DNA of 64,000 nt from Bordetella petrii (GTDB taxonomy: Bacteria; Pseudomonadota; Gammaproteobacteria; Burkholderiales; Burkholderiaceae_B). This document shows, piece by piece, positions 24,711 to 32,728 of the stretch (the first letter of the stretch is position 1; each line of letters opens with the position of its first letter). The translations under genes and the position numbers were made by a program. A model generated the notes under the pieces. That model worked only from the letters and a program-made list of their open reading frames with translations, was not told the origin of the DNA and did not search any database. Location: contig NZ_JAFMZZ010000001.1 in assembly GCF_017356245.1 (NCBI RefSeq), positions 1,116,249-1,180,248 on the forward strand, given 5' to 3'.

Positions 24711-26419
24711 TCGGCCTCCGGCGTTTCGTAGGGCCATTCCATGCCGCCCGAATGCGTGACGGCGCCTTCGTGCGCCGGCCGCACCAGCAGCGCATATTTC
24801 TCGAGCGCGCCGGCCAGGCGCGGCCGCGCCGGCGGCACGTGGCCGGCCCGGCGCGACGCCAGCTCGGCGTCGCTGAGCTCGACCCGCAAGCTGCCCGCCT
24901 GGGCGTCGATATGGATGACATCGCCGTCGCGGACCAGGCCGATGGGGCCGCCGGCCGCGGCTTCCGGGCCGACATAGCCGATGCACAGGCCGCGGGTGGC
25001 GCCCGAGAAGCGGCCGTCGGTCAGCAAGGCCACTTTCTCGCCCATGCCCTGGCCGTACAGCGCGGCGGTCACGCTGAGCATTTCGCGCATGCCCGGCCCG
25101 CCCTGGGGGCCTTCGTTGCGTATGACCAGCACGTCGCCGGGGCGGTAGGTGCGCTGCGAAACGGCGCGCATGCAGTCTTCTTCGTTCTCGAACACACGCG
25201 CCGGGCCGGAGAACTGCAGCGATTTCAGGCCCGCGATCTTGAGCAGCGCACCCTGCGGGCTGAGATTGCCTTTCAGCACCGTGACGCCGCCCGAAGGGTG
25301 GATGGCGCGCGCACAGGGGCGCACCACGTCGCCGTCCGGGCCGGGGAAATCGGCCAGCGCTTCGGCCAGCGGCCGGCCGTCCAGCGTAAGCACGCTGCCG
25401 TCGATATAGCCGCCTTCCAGCAGCGCCTTCAGCACGGCGGGCACGCCGCCGGCTTCGTGCAGGTCCCGCGCCAGGAAGCGCCCGCCCGGCTGCAGGTCGG
25501 CGATCAGCGGCGTGCGCTGGAACACGGCGGCGACGTCGTCCAGTGTGTAGCGGATGCCGGCCTCGTGCGCGATGGCCGGAATGTGCAGCGCGGCGTTGGT
25601 GGAGCCGCCGGTTGCGGCAACCGCGGCGCAGGCGTTGTCCAGGCTGGCGCGCGTGACCAGCTCGCGCGGCAGCGGGCCCCCTTTGGCCAACGCGCGCATG
25701 ACCTGCGTGCCCGCCCGCTGGGCGATGGCCAGGCGCTCGCTGTACACCGCCGGCATCATCGCGCTGCCCAGCGGCGACAGGCCCAGGGCTTCTCCCACCA
25801 TGGCCATGGTGTTGGCGGTGAACTGCCCGGGGCACGAGCCGGCCGATGGCGTGCAGGTGCGTTCCATGGCCTTGAGCTCGGCGGCCGTCATGCTGCCATG
25901 CTGCACGCGGCCCACCGCCTCGATGGTGTCCAGGATGGTGGCCGGCTTGCCCAGCGCGTGGCCGGGCAGTGTCGCCCCGCCGTACAGGAATACCGCCGGC
26001 ACGTTCAGGCGCACGATGGCCATCATCATGGCCGGCAGGGTCTTGTCGCAGCCCGCGAACGCCACCAGGGCATCATAGGCGTGGCCGCGCACCACCATTT
26101 CCACGCTGTCGGCGATGGTTTCGCGCGACAGCAGGCTCATGCGCATGCCGGCATGGTTCATGGACGTGCCGTCCGATACCGATATGGTCGAGAAACTGAC
26201 CGGCACGCCGCCCGCGGCGGCCACGCCCAGGCGGGCGCGGTCTGCCTGCGGAGCCAGGCCCATGGAACACGGGGTGTTCTCGCCCTGCGTGCTGACAATG
26301 CCGACGATCGATTTCTGCAGGGTGTCGTCGTCGAATCCGGTGGCGCGCAAAAAAGCCCGGTGGGGCGCCCGCGTCAGGCCGTCGGTGACCATGCGGGAGC
26401 GGTGCTTGTGCAATGACAT
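24707..26419 (-). CDS. IlvD/Edd family dehydratase (sugar-acid or dihydroxy-acid dehydratase)
   Basis: The 570-residue protein belongs to the IlvD/Edd iron-sulfur dehydratases. The three cluster cysteines appear in GENTPCSMGLAPQ, AFAGCDKTLPAMMMAI and PSAGSCPGQFTANTMAM. The magnesium and substrate regions DGRFSGATRGLCIGYVGPEA and GGSTNAALHIPAIAHEAG are intact. The enzyme would dehydrate a vicinal dihydroxy acid to a 2-keto-3-deoxy acid. Because it is in an operon with TRAP transport and two dehydrogenases, and not with ilv genes, a sugar-acid dehydratase role is likelier than branched-chain amino acid synthesis. It starts 18 bp after the GntR gene. Confidence 0.9.
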   Translation of the reverse strand: MSLHKHRSRMVTDGLTRAPHRAFLRATGFDDDTLQKSIVGIVSTQGENTPCSMGLAPQADRARLGVAAAGGVPVSFSTISVSDGTSMNHAGMRMSLLSRETIADSVEMVVRGHAYDALVAFAGCDKTLPAMMMAIVRLNVPAVFLYGGATLPGHALGKPATILDTIEAVGRVQHGSMTAAELKAMERTCTPSAGSCPGQFTANTMAMVGEALGLSPLGSAMMPAVYSERLAIAQRAGTQVMRALAKGGPLPRELVTRASLDNACAAVAATGGSTNAALHIPAIAHEAGIRYTLDDVAAVFQRTPLIADLQPGGRFLARDLHEAGGVPAVLKALLEGGYIDGSVLTLDGRPLAEALADFPGPDGDVVRPCARAIHPSGGVTVLKGNLSPQGALLKIAGLKSLQFSGPARVFENEEDCMRAVSQRTYRPGDVLVIRNEGPQGGPGMREMLSVTAALYGQGMGEKVALLTDGRFSGATRGLCIGYVGPEAAAGGPIGLVRDGDVIHIDAQAGSLRVELSDAELASRRAGHVPPARPRLAGALEKYALLVRPAHEGAVTHSGGMEWPYETPEAE

Positions 26420-26437
26420 GCGGGGTTCCTTGGTGAA

Positions 26438-27121
26438 TCAGCCGGCCAGCATGGCGCGGTGGGCCGTCAGTTTGTCGAATGCCCAGCAGATGTCGCGTTC
26501 CATGGCCAGGCGCGCCTTGCCGGCGTCGCGCTGTTCGATGGCCTGCACGATCGCGGCATGGAATTCGGCCGTGGGGCGCTCGTCGGAATGCATCAGTTCG
26601 CGGGTGGCGCGCAGATACGGGCCCGATTGCAGCCACAGGCTTTCGATCATGGCCATCATCGAAGGCGACTGGGCCGCGCGATAAATGGTGAAGTGAAACA
26701 GCTGATTGTGTTCCAGGCCGTCTCGCACCGACATGGGGTTGGCCAGCGACTGGCCGATCTGCGCGGCCAGGCCGCGTAGAGTTTCCAGGGCGTCGCCGCC
26801 GATGTGCTCGACTGCCCATGCGGTGGCCGTGCCCTCGATCAGCACGCGCGTGCGGCGGATGTCTTCCAGGCGCGCGCGGGAAACGACCGGCACGCGCATG
26901 GACCGGCTTTTCATCGGTTCCAGCGCCTGCTGCGCGGCCAGCCGGCGCAGCGCCTCGCGCACCGGCATGGCGCTGGTGCCGAAGGCGTCGGCCAGTTCCT
27001 GGATGCCCAGCACTTCGCCGGCGGCGTAGTCGCCCCGCATCAGGTGGTCGCGCAGCCGGCGGTAGACGGCTTCGTTGACCGAGGTATGAACCAGGGGCTC
27101 CAGATCGGGATGGCCGGGCAT
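26438..27121 (-). CDS. GntR-family (FadR/FCD) transcriptional regulator
   Basis: The 227-residue protein has the winged-helix domain VNEAVYRRLRDHLMRGDYAA, then IQELADAFGTSAMPVREALR (residues 15-75), and an all-helical FCD effector domain (RTRVLIEGTATAWAVEHI, HFTIYRAAQSPSMMAMIESL, EFHAAIVQAIEQRDAGKARL) with the acidic and histidine residues that hold a metal and a carboxylate ligand. It is the first gene of the operon it probably controls. A 21-bp palindrome sits 6 bp before its start codon. Confidence 0.92.
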   Translation of the reverse strand: MPGHPDLEPLVHTSVNEAVYRRLRDHLMRGDYAAGEVLGIQELADAFGTSAMPVREALRRLAAQQALEPMKSRSMRVPVVSRARLEDIRRTRVLIEGTATAWAVEHIGGDALETLRGLAAQIGQSLANPMSVRDGLEHNQLFHFTIYRAAQSPSMMAMIESLWLQSGPYLRATRELMHSDERPTAEFHAAIVQAIEQRDAGKARLAMERDICWAFDKLTAHRAMLAG

Positions 27122-27126
27122 TTAGA

Positions 27127-27147
27127 TCTTTGATCAAAAATCAAAGA
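27127..27147. promoter_or_regulatory. Probable GntR operator of the sugar-acid operon
   Basis: The site reads TCTTTGAT-caaaa-ATCAAAGA, with perfect 8-bp arms and a 5-bp spacer, and includes a central TTTGATCAAA. It ends 6 bp upstream of the GntR start codon, overlapping where the ribosome-binding site or transcript start must lie. FadR-type regulators usually bind short palindromes just upstream of their own gene, so negative autoregulation relieved by the operon's substrate is the simplest reading. Confidence 0.65.
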
Positions 27148-27160
27148 CCCTAATTTGCGC

Positions 27161-27211
27161 AAAAATCCCCGCGCCGCCTATCCAGGTTTCCCCTGATGGG
27201 CGGGCGCGGGG
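27161..27211 (-). terminator. Rho-independent terminator of glcB
   Basis: Read on the minus strand, CCCCGCGCC (27211-27203) pairs perfectly with GGCGCGGGG (27175-27167) across a 27-nt loop, and ATTTTTG follows immediately. It is 31 bp past the glcB stop codon and in the right orientation to end that transcript. Confidence 0.75.
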
Positions 27212-27241
27212 ACGGCAACGCCGCCAGCCGGCGCCGACGGG

Positions 27242-29419
27242 TCAGCCCGGGTGGCGGGCCTTGAAGGCCAGGCGGTACTGGTGCAGCAGCGGCTCGGTGT
27301 AGCCGTTGGGCTGGGCCAGCCCCTCGAACACCAGCGCGCAGGCCGCCTGGAAGGCGATGGAGGTGTCGAAGTGGCCCGCCATGGGCTGGTACAGCGGGTC
27401 GTCGGCGTTCTGGCGGTCGACCACGGCGGCCATGCGTTCGAAGGTGTCGCGCACTTGCTCGCGGGTGGCGATGCCGTGGCGCATCCAGTTGGCGATGTGC
27501 TGGCTGGAAATGCGCAGCGTGGCGCGGTCTTCCATCAGGCCCACGTTGTTGATGTCGGGCACTTTCGAGCAGCCCACGCCCTGGTCGATCCAGCGCACCA
27601 CGTAGCCCAGGATGCCCTGCGCGTTGTTTTCGAGTTCGTGGCGGATGTCGTCGGCGCTCCAGTCGGCCGGGTTGCCTACCGGCACCGTCAGCAGGCCGTC
27701 GAGCAGTTCGTCCTGCACGCTGGCCAGCCGGGTGGCTTCGAGCTGCTGCTGCACGGCCGGCACGTCGACCTGGTGGTAGTGCAGCGCGTGCAGCGTGGCG
27801 GCGGTGGGCGACGGCACCCAGGCGGTATTGGCGCCGGCCTTGGGATGGGCGATTTTCTGTTCGAGCATGGCGGCCATCAGGTCGGGCATGGCCCACATGC
27901 CCTTGCCGATCTGGGCGCGGCCGCGCAGGCCGCAGTCGAGCCCCACCAGCACGTTGCTGCGTTCGTAGGCGGCGATCCAGGCGCTGGATTTCATGTCGCC
28001 CTTGCGCATCATGGGGCCGGCTTCCATGCCGGAATGCATTTCGTCGCCGGTGCGGTCCAGGAAGCCGGTGTTGATGAAGGCCACGCGCCCGGCGGCGGCC
28101 TGGATGCAGGCCTTCAGGTTGACGCTGGTGCGCCGCTCTTCGTCCATGATGCCCATTTTCACGGTGTGGCGCGGCAGGCCCAGCAGGTCTTCGACGCGGT
28201 CGAACAGTTCGTTGGCGAACGCCGCTTCGGCCGGGCCGTGCATCTTGGGCTTGACGATGTAGATGGAACCGGCGCGCGAGTTGCGCCGGCTGGCGCGGTC
28301 GGGCAGGGCCGCCAGCGTGGTGACCACGGCGTCGAGGATGCCTTCGGGGATTTCGTTGCCGTCGGCGTCGAGCACGGCCGGGTTGGTCATCAGGTGGCCG
28401 ACGTTGCGCACGAACATCAGCGAGCGGCCATGCAGCGTCAGCGTGCCGCCGCCGGGCGCGTGGTATTCGCGGTCGGCGTTCAGGCGCCGGGTGAAGGTCT
28501 GGCCGCCCTTGGTGACTTGTTCGGCCAGGTCGCCGCGCATCAGCCCCAGCCAGTTGCGGTAGATCTGCACCTTGTCTTCGGCGTCGACCGCGGCGACGGA
28601 GTCTTCGCAGTCCATGATGGTGGTGAGCGCGGCTTCGACCACCACGTCTTTGACGCCGGCGGCGTCGGTGGCGCCGATGCTGTGGGCGCGGTCGACCTGG
28701 ATTTCGATGTGCAGGCCATGGTGCTTGAGCAAGACGGCCCGGGGCGCCTGGGCATCGCCCTGGTAGCCGGCGAATTGCGCCGGCTGCGCCAGCCCGGTGC
28801 TGCCCTGCGGCAGCGCCACGCGCAGTTGGCCGTTGTCGACGTTGTAGCCGGTGGCGTCGGCGTGCGAGCCCTGCGCCAGCGGCGCCGCTTCGTCGAGGAA
28901 GGCGCGCGCGCGGGCAATGACGGCCTGGCCGCGCTGCGGGTAATAGCCGCGGCCCGTGTCGCCCGGCGTGGGGGGAATGGCGTCAGTGCCGTACAGGGCG
29001 TCGTACAGGCTGCCCCAGCGGGCGTTGGCCGCGTTCAGCGCATAGCGCGCGTTGGACATGGGCACCACCAGCTGCGGGCCGGCCTGCTCGGCGATCTCGG
29101 CGTCGACCTGGGCGGTTTCGACCTGCACCGCATCGGGCACGGGCAGCAGGTAGCCGATTTTTTCCAGGAAGGCGCGATAGGCGCGCAGGTCGCGCACCGG
29201 GCCGGGGTGCGCGCGATGCCAGGCGTCGAGTTCGTGCTGCAGGCGGTCGCGCTCGGCCAGCAGGGCGCGGTTGCGCGGCGCCAGGTCACGCACCAGGGCC
29301 GCGAAGCCGGCCCAGAAGCGTTGGCCGTCGATGCCGCTGGCGGGCAGGGCCTCGTCCTGGATGAAGCGATGGAGCGCGGCCGCCACTTGCAGGCCGTCTT
29401 GCTGGATACGTTCAGTCAT
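27242..29419 (-). CDS. glcB: Malate synthase G
   Basis: GlcB condenses glyoxylate with acetyl-CoA to malate. The 725-residue length is the normal size of the G form. Landmarks include [20 protein letters not shown], the glyoxylate/Mg2+ regions [20 protein letters not shown] and [38 protein letters not shown], and [20 protein letters not shown] with the catalytic Asp region. The start MTERIQQDG at 29419 fits; a longer frame upstream is not conserved. It is divergent from glcC and preceded by two identical GlcC-type operators, so glycolate or glyoxylate probably induces it. No glcDEF genes are adjacent. Confidence 0.97.
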   Translation of the reverse strand: MTERIQQDGLQVAAALHRFIQDEALPASGIDGQRFWAGFAALVRDLAPRNRALLAERDRLQHELDAWHRAHPGPVRDLRAYRAFLEKIGYLLPVPDAVQVETAQVDAEIAEQAGPQLVVPMSNARYALNAANARWGSLYDALYGTDAIPPTPGDTGRGYYPQRGQAVIARARAFLDEAAPLAQGSHADATGYNVDNGQLRVALPQGSTGLAQPAQFAGYQGDAQAPRAVLLKHHGLHIEIQVDRAHSIGATDAAGVKDVVVEAALTTIMDCEDSVAAVDAEDKVQIYRNWLGLMRGDLAEQVTKGGQTFTRRLNADREYHAPGGGTLTLHGRSLMFVRNVGHLMTNPAVLDADGNEIPEGILDAVVTTLAALPDRASRRNSRAGSIYIVKPKMHGPAEAAFANELFDRVEDLLGLPRHTVKMGIMDEERRTSVNLKACIQAAAGRVAFINTGFLDRTGDEMHSGMEAGPMMRKGDMKSSAWIAAYERSNVLVGLDCGLRGRAQIGKGMWAMPDLMAAMLEQKIAHPKAGANTAWVPSPTAATLHALHYHQVDVPAVQQQLEATRLASVQDELLDGLLTVPVGNPADWSADDIRHELENNAQGILGYVVRWIDQGVGCSKVPDINNVGLMEDRATLRISSQHIANWMRHGIATREQVRDTFERMAAVVDRQNADDPLYQPMAGHFDTSIAFQAACALVFEGLAQPNGYTEPLLHQYRLAFKARHPG

Positions 29420-29514
29420 GCGGGTCTCGGAAAAGAAAAATCGGGGCCGGCCCAACCGGCACAGCGAACCCACATGATCGGGGCTGGGCGCCGCCATGTC
29501 CATATCAAACAGGC

Positions 29515-29527
29515 CTGGTCATACCAG
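29515..29527. promoter_or_regulatory. GlcC/FadR-type operator 1
   Basis: The palindrome CTGGTCATACCAG matches the TGGT-N3-ACCA pattern of the FadR/PdhR/LldR/GlcC regulators. It lies 96 bp upstream of the glcB start codon. An identical copy lies 109 bp away beside glcC, so a repression loop or independent control of the two divergent promoters is possible. Confidence 0.7.
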
Positions 29528-29623
29528 TTTATTTTCTCCTGATTTGCCTGCAGCGGGATTTTTATGGTTTTATTTCAGATACTTGAAGACCTGGGGTCGA
29601 TAGGGTTGGCAGCCTTCGGCAAT

Positions 29624-29636
29624 CTGGTCATACCAG
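29624..29636. promoter_or_regulatory. GlcC/FadR-type operator 2
   Basis: This is the second exact copy of CTGGTCATACCAG. It ends 4 bp before the glcC start codon at 29641, overlapping the ribosome-binding region, so bound regulator would block glcC expression directly. This fits autoregulation. Confidence 0.7.
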
Positions 29637-29640
29637 TGGG

Positions 29641-30411
29641 ATGCATATGGAAACCGAAGCCGCGGCCGCCGGCCGCCAGGTGGCCGACGTGGTGGCCGAA
29701 CGAATCGAGCGCCTGATCATGGATGGCGTGCTCAAGGCCGGCCAGGCCCTGCCGTCCGAGCGCCGCCTGACCGAAAAACTGGGCGCCTCGCGCACCGCGC
29801 TGCGCGAGGGCCTGAAACTGTTGCGTGCGCGCGGCATCATACGTACCGAGCAGGGCAAGGGGTCGTTCGTGGCGCCCATTTCGCAAGTGGATGCCGGCCC
29901 GCTGATGCATCTGTTCCATTCGCAGCCGCGCACGCTGTACGACTTGCTGGAAGTGCGTGCGCTGCTGGAAGGCGAATCGGCGCGGCTGGCCGCCATACGC
30001 GGCACCGAGGCCGACTTCATCATGATCCGCCGCCGCTACGAAGCCATGATCGCCGCGCACGGGCAGGACACCGACATCGCCACGCACGCCCACCTGGATC
30101 ACGCCTTTCACCTGGCCGTGTGCGAAGCCTCGCACAACCCGGTGCTGACGCACACGCTGCAATCGCTGACCGAGCTGATGCTGGGTTCGGTGTTCGCCTG
30201 CGTCAACAATCTGTACCATCGCCAGCCGCACAAGCAGCAGATCGACGACCAGCACGCGGGCGTGTTCAACGCCGTGATCGGGCGGCTGCCCGACCTGGCC
30301 CACAAGGCCGCCACCGATCACGTCAACAGCGTGCGGCAGAGCCTGGGCGAAATCGAACAAGAAGAACAGCGCCTGGTGCGCGCCACCCTGCGGCTGGAAG
30401 GCTGGGCGTAG
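29641..30411 (+). CDS. glcC: GlcC-type GntR/FadR transcriptional regulator
   Basis: The 256-residue protein closely follows the GlcC pattern I know: VADVVAERIERLIMDGVLKA, then GQALPSERRLTEKLGASRTA and GLKLLRARGIIRTEQGKGSF. An FCD effector domain follows (LYDLLEVRALLEGESARLAA, THAHLDHAFHLAVCEASHNP). GlcC senses glycolate and activates glycolate utilisation genes. It is divergent from malate synthase G, its classical target. The start may be 29641 or the second ATG at 29647; the operator abuts both. Confidence 0.88.
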   Translation: MHMETEAAAAGRQVADVVAERIERLIMDGVLKAGQALPSERRLTEKLGASRTALREGLKLLRARGIIRTEQGKGSFVAPISQVDAGPLMHLFHSQPRTLYDLLEVRALLEGESARLAAIRGTEADFIMIRRRYEAMIAAHGQDTDIATHAHLDHAFHLAVCEASHNPVLTHTLQSLTELMLGSVFACVNNLYHRQPHKQQIDDQHAGVFNAVIGRLPDLAHKAATDHVNSVRQSLGEIEQEEQRLVRATLRLEGWA

Positions 30412-30433
30412 CGGCTGTCGCGGCGGGCCGGCG

Positions 30434-31540
30434 CTACGCCGCGGCGGCGGCCGGCTGCCCCTGGCCCGCATAGATGCGGCCGTGGCGGTTGGCCAGCAGG
30501 GCGTCCAGCGCGATGCTTTCCTGGCCCACGAAGCCGCGCTGCGGCAGCGCGCCCTGCGCCACCAGGTCCAGCGCGGTGCAGATGCCCGCCGCCGTCGAGC
30601 GCTGGATGGCGCTCAGCGCATGGCCGTCGACCACATCGCCATAGATGTGCGCGGAATACGCTTCCTGCAGCAGCTGTCCGCGCCGGTAGCCCGAGGCGGT
30701 GGCCAGGATGACGATGACGTCCTGCCCGGTGGCCGGGATGGCGTTTTCCAGGATGTCTTGCAGCAGTTCGCGGCGTTCGCGCAGGCGCAGGTCGTTCAGC
30801 AGCAATTTCATGATGGCGCAGTGGCCGGGGTAGCGCACCGATTTGTAGTCGACGTTGCGCGCCCTGCCCGCCAGCGTTTGCGGCAGGGTGCCCAGCCCGC
30901 CCGACGTATTGAAGGCTTCGTATTCGACGCCGTCCAGCGTGAACGTCTCGTAGCCTTCCAGCGGCGGCACGCTGGCCGGCCGGCCGTCGACGATGGCTTC
31001 GCAGGGATTGCAGTATTCGTTGATCAGCCCCTCGGTGCTCCAGGTCAGGTTGTAGCGCAGCGCGTTGGTGGGGTAGCGCGGCAGCGCGCCGACCCGCATG
31101 CGCAAGTCCAGCAAGGTGTCGAAGCGGCGCGCCAGGTCGTTGCCGACAATGCCGATGAAGCCCGGCGCCAGGCCGCATTGCGGCATCAGCACGGCGCGGG
31201 CTTCGCGGGCCAGCGCCGCGATGGCATGCGTGCTGGCGACGTCTTCGGTCAGGTCGAAATAGTGCACGCCGTGGCGCGCGCACAACCCGGCCACGGCTAC
31301 CGCGCGGTGGAACGGCAGCGCATTCAGCACGGCATAGCGGCCGGCCACGGCGTCCTGCAGCGCGGCGTCGCCGTTGATGTGCAGGGTCTGGCAGCCCAGC
31401 GCTGCGGCGGCGTCCAGCCGGGCGGCATCCTGGTCGGCCACGCAGACGGCGTAGTCGCCGGTGCGTTGCAGCAGCAGGGCAATGGCGAATCCGATTTTGC
31501 CGGCGCCCAGTACGGCAACCGATTGCAGTGCGCGGGACAT
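30434..31540 (-). CDS. Saccharopine dehydrogenase family protein
   Basis: The 368-residue NAD(P)-dependent enzyme opens with SVAVLGAGKIGFAIALLLQR (Rossmann fold). It continues with AVLNALPFHRAVAVAGLCAR and HYFDLTEDVASTHAIAALAR, the saccharopine dehydrogenase/lysine 6-dehydrogenase pattern, then the catalytic-domain block YPTNALRYNLTWSTEGLINE. Family members act on lysine or carboxynorspermidine-type imines; the substrate here is not known. The start at 31540 has AGGAG upstream. It is convergent with glcC, 22 bp away. Confidence 0.85.
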   Translation of the reverse strand: MSRALQSVAVLGAGKIGFAIALLLQRTGDYAVCVADQDAARLDAAAALGCQTLHINGDAALQDAVAGRYAVLNALPFHRAVAVAGLCARHGVHYFDLTEDVASTHAIAALAREARAVLMPQCGLAPGFIGIVGNDLARRFDTLLDLRMRVGALPRYPTNALRYNLTWSTEGLINEYCNPCEAIVDGRPASVPPLEGYETFTLDGVEYEAFNTSGGLGTLPQTLAGRARNVDYKSVRYPGHCAIMKLLLNDLRLRERRELLQDILENAIPATGQDVIVILATASGYRRGQLLQEAYSAHIYGDVVDGHALSAIQRSTAAGICTALDLVAQGALPQRGFVGQESIALDALLANRHGRIYAGQGQPAAAAA

Positions 31541-31617
31541 GGCGGGCTCCTGGGGAAGCGGTGCCTTCATGCTAGCGCGCGGCTATGCCGATATGTAGCG
31601 CACAAAACGTCGATCCG

Positions 31618-31631
31618 TTTGAATTATCAAA
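31618..31631. promoter_or_regulatory. Small palindrome TTTGA-atta-TCAAA
   Basis: A perfect 5-bp inverted repeat with a 4-bp spacer lies 78 bp upstream of the saccharopine-dehydrogenase-like gene, in an AT-rich patch that probably carries its promoter. Flanking CG...CG bases extend the symmetry with one mismatch. The binding protein is unknown. Confidence 0.4.
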
Positions 31632-31691
31632 ACGAAATGACGTACACAACAGTCGATATGTCTTGGCGACGGCGGGCGCCGGGGCCGGCGG

Positions 31692-31723
31692 AAAACAGGC
31701 AGGCCTCCCGGAGGAGGCCTGCC
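31692..31723 (-). terminator. Rho-independent terminator of the DUF4148 gene
   Basis: On the minus strand GGCAGGCCTCC (31723-31713) pairs perfectly with GGAGGCCTGCC (31708-31698) around the tetraloop TCCG, followed by TGTTTTCC. It is 40 bp past the stop codon of the DUF4148 gene and oriented to end its transcript. A second GC hairpin (CCCGCC...GGCGGG) lies between the two. Confidence 0.8.
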
Positions 31724-31762
31724 ATACCTGGGCGGGTTGCCCCGCCAGGGCGGGGGGCGGTA

Positions 31763-32146
31763 TCAGCCTTGCGACGGGTAGTCCAGGTTGCCGAACGAGT
31801 AGTGGCCGCTGGCCTTGGCCTGGGCCAGCTCGGCCTGCACCTGGGCGCGGGTCAGGTGGCTGCCCTGGTCGGCGGCCTGGGGCGGATACTGTTCTTCACC
31901 GTAGGTGACCAGGCCGGCGGCCTTGGCCTGCGCCAGTTCTTCCTGGACCTGGGCCCGGGTCACGTTCGAGGCCGGGGTCACCGTGGCGGGGTAGTCCAGT
32001 TCGCCGAAGGTGTACTGGCCGTTGGCCTTGGCCTGGGCCAGCTCGGCTTGCACCTGGGCGCGGGTCAGGGGTTGCGATTGGTCGGCGGCCTGGGCACCGG
32101 CGGCGACGCCCAGGGAAAGCAGGATGGCAGTGGCAATGTTCTTCAT
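31763..32146 (-). CDS. DUF4148 domain-containing secreted protein with three internal repeats
   Basis: The 127-residue product has a signal peptide (MKNIATAILLSLGVAAGAQA, cleaved before ADQ). Three tandem units of about 33 residues follow, beginning PLTRAQVQAELAQAKANGQY, NVTRAQVQEELAQAKAAGLV and HLTRAQVQAELAQAKASGHY. Each unit ends in an acidic or aromatic FGxLDYP-like stretch. DUF4148 proteins are small periplasmic proteins of unknown function, common in Burkholderiales and usually with one unit. The start at 32146 is fixed by the signal peptide and an AGAT-type spacer; GGAGATCT lies just upstream. Confidence 0.88.
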   Translation of the reverse strand: MKNIATAILLSLGVAAGAQAADQSQPLTRAQVQAELAQAKANGQYTFGELDYPATVTPASNVTRAQVQEELAQAKAAGLVTYGEEQYPPQAADQGSHLTRAQVQAELAQAKASGHYSFGNLDYPSQG

Positions 32147-32632
32147 GGCAGATCTCCAGTTGTCTTGTTGGGACATCGCGCCCGGTTGGTTTCGGGGGTG
32201 CGAATGTTTCCCGGTGAAGACATTCTGGACCTGCACGACACTAGGATAAACCCTAGTTTTCTGAAAATATTTTTCCAAAATGTCGACTAATCGGCATTTC
32301 AGAAGGGGAATCGGGGCTGGCTGCCGGATATTCCACCGCCGGCACGGTGTCTGGCGCCCATGGCACTACCTTAAGACCGATCTCGTGATTTCCTGGCCAT
32401 TGCTGTGGGTATTGCACTTGAGAGGTTGCGTTCTAGCCCCGTCCCGCGTCGTCCGGGCAGGCGGTGTTGGCGCACGTGCGTCGGGCTCGGGCGCATGCAG
32501 GCGCCCTCGGCCTGCTGCGCAGGCTGCCCCGCCGCCCAACGCGCCGACACCGCCTGCCCGGACGACGCGGGACTGCGATAGTTGAATTCGAACTGCCGCT
32601 CAGCACCCGTATCGCAGGATCGGCCAGCTTAT

Positions 32633-32676
32633 CCAGGTGTCCGACTCCCGCAGGGTGTCGGACACCGTACGACTGA
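32633..32676 (+). repeat. Dispersed palindromic repeat, copy 2
   Basis: The unit starts CCAGGTGTC and ends GTACGACTGA like copy 1. Its inner stem is CGAC/GTCG instead of AGGC/GCCT: arms GGTGTCCGAC (32636-32645) and GTCGGACACC (32657-32666). Because both arms changed together, pairing is preserved, which supports selection on the folded form or origin from a folding variant. It lies inside the 443-bp foldback element. Confidence 0.85.
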
Positions 32677-32694
32677 GACGGCTGCGGCTTACTT

Positions 32695-32728
32695 CGGTGT
32701 CAGGCACCTGGCGGAGCCCGACACCTGG
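32695..32728 (-). repeat. Dispersed palindromic repeat, copy 3 (inverted orientation)
   Basis: Read on the minus strand it is CCAGGTGTCGGGCTCCGCC followed by AGGTGCCTGACACCG, nearly identical to copy 5 at 50462 apart from one arm base. The arms 32696-32705 and 32717-32726 pair with one mismatch. It faces copy 2 head to head at 18 bp, the same paired arrangement seen at 50462-50536. Confidence 0.8.
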
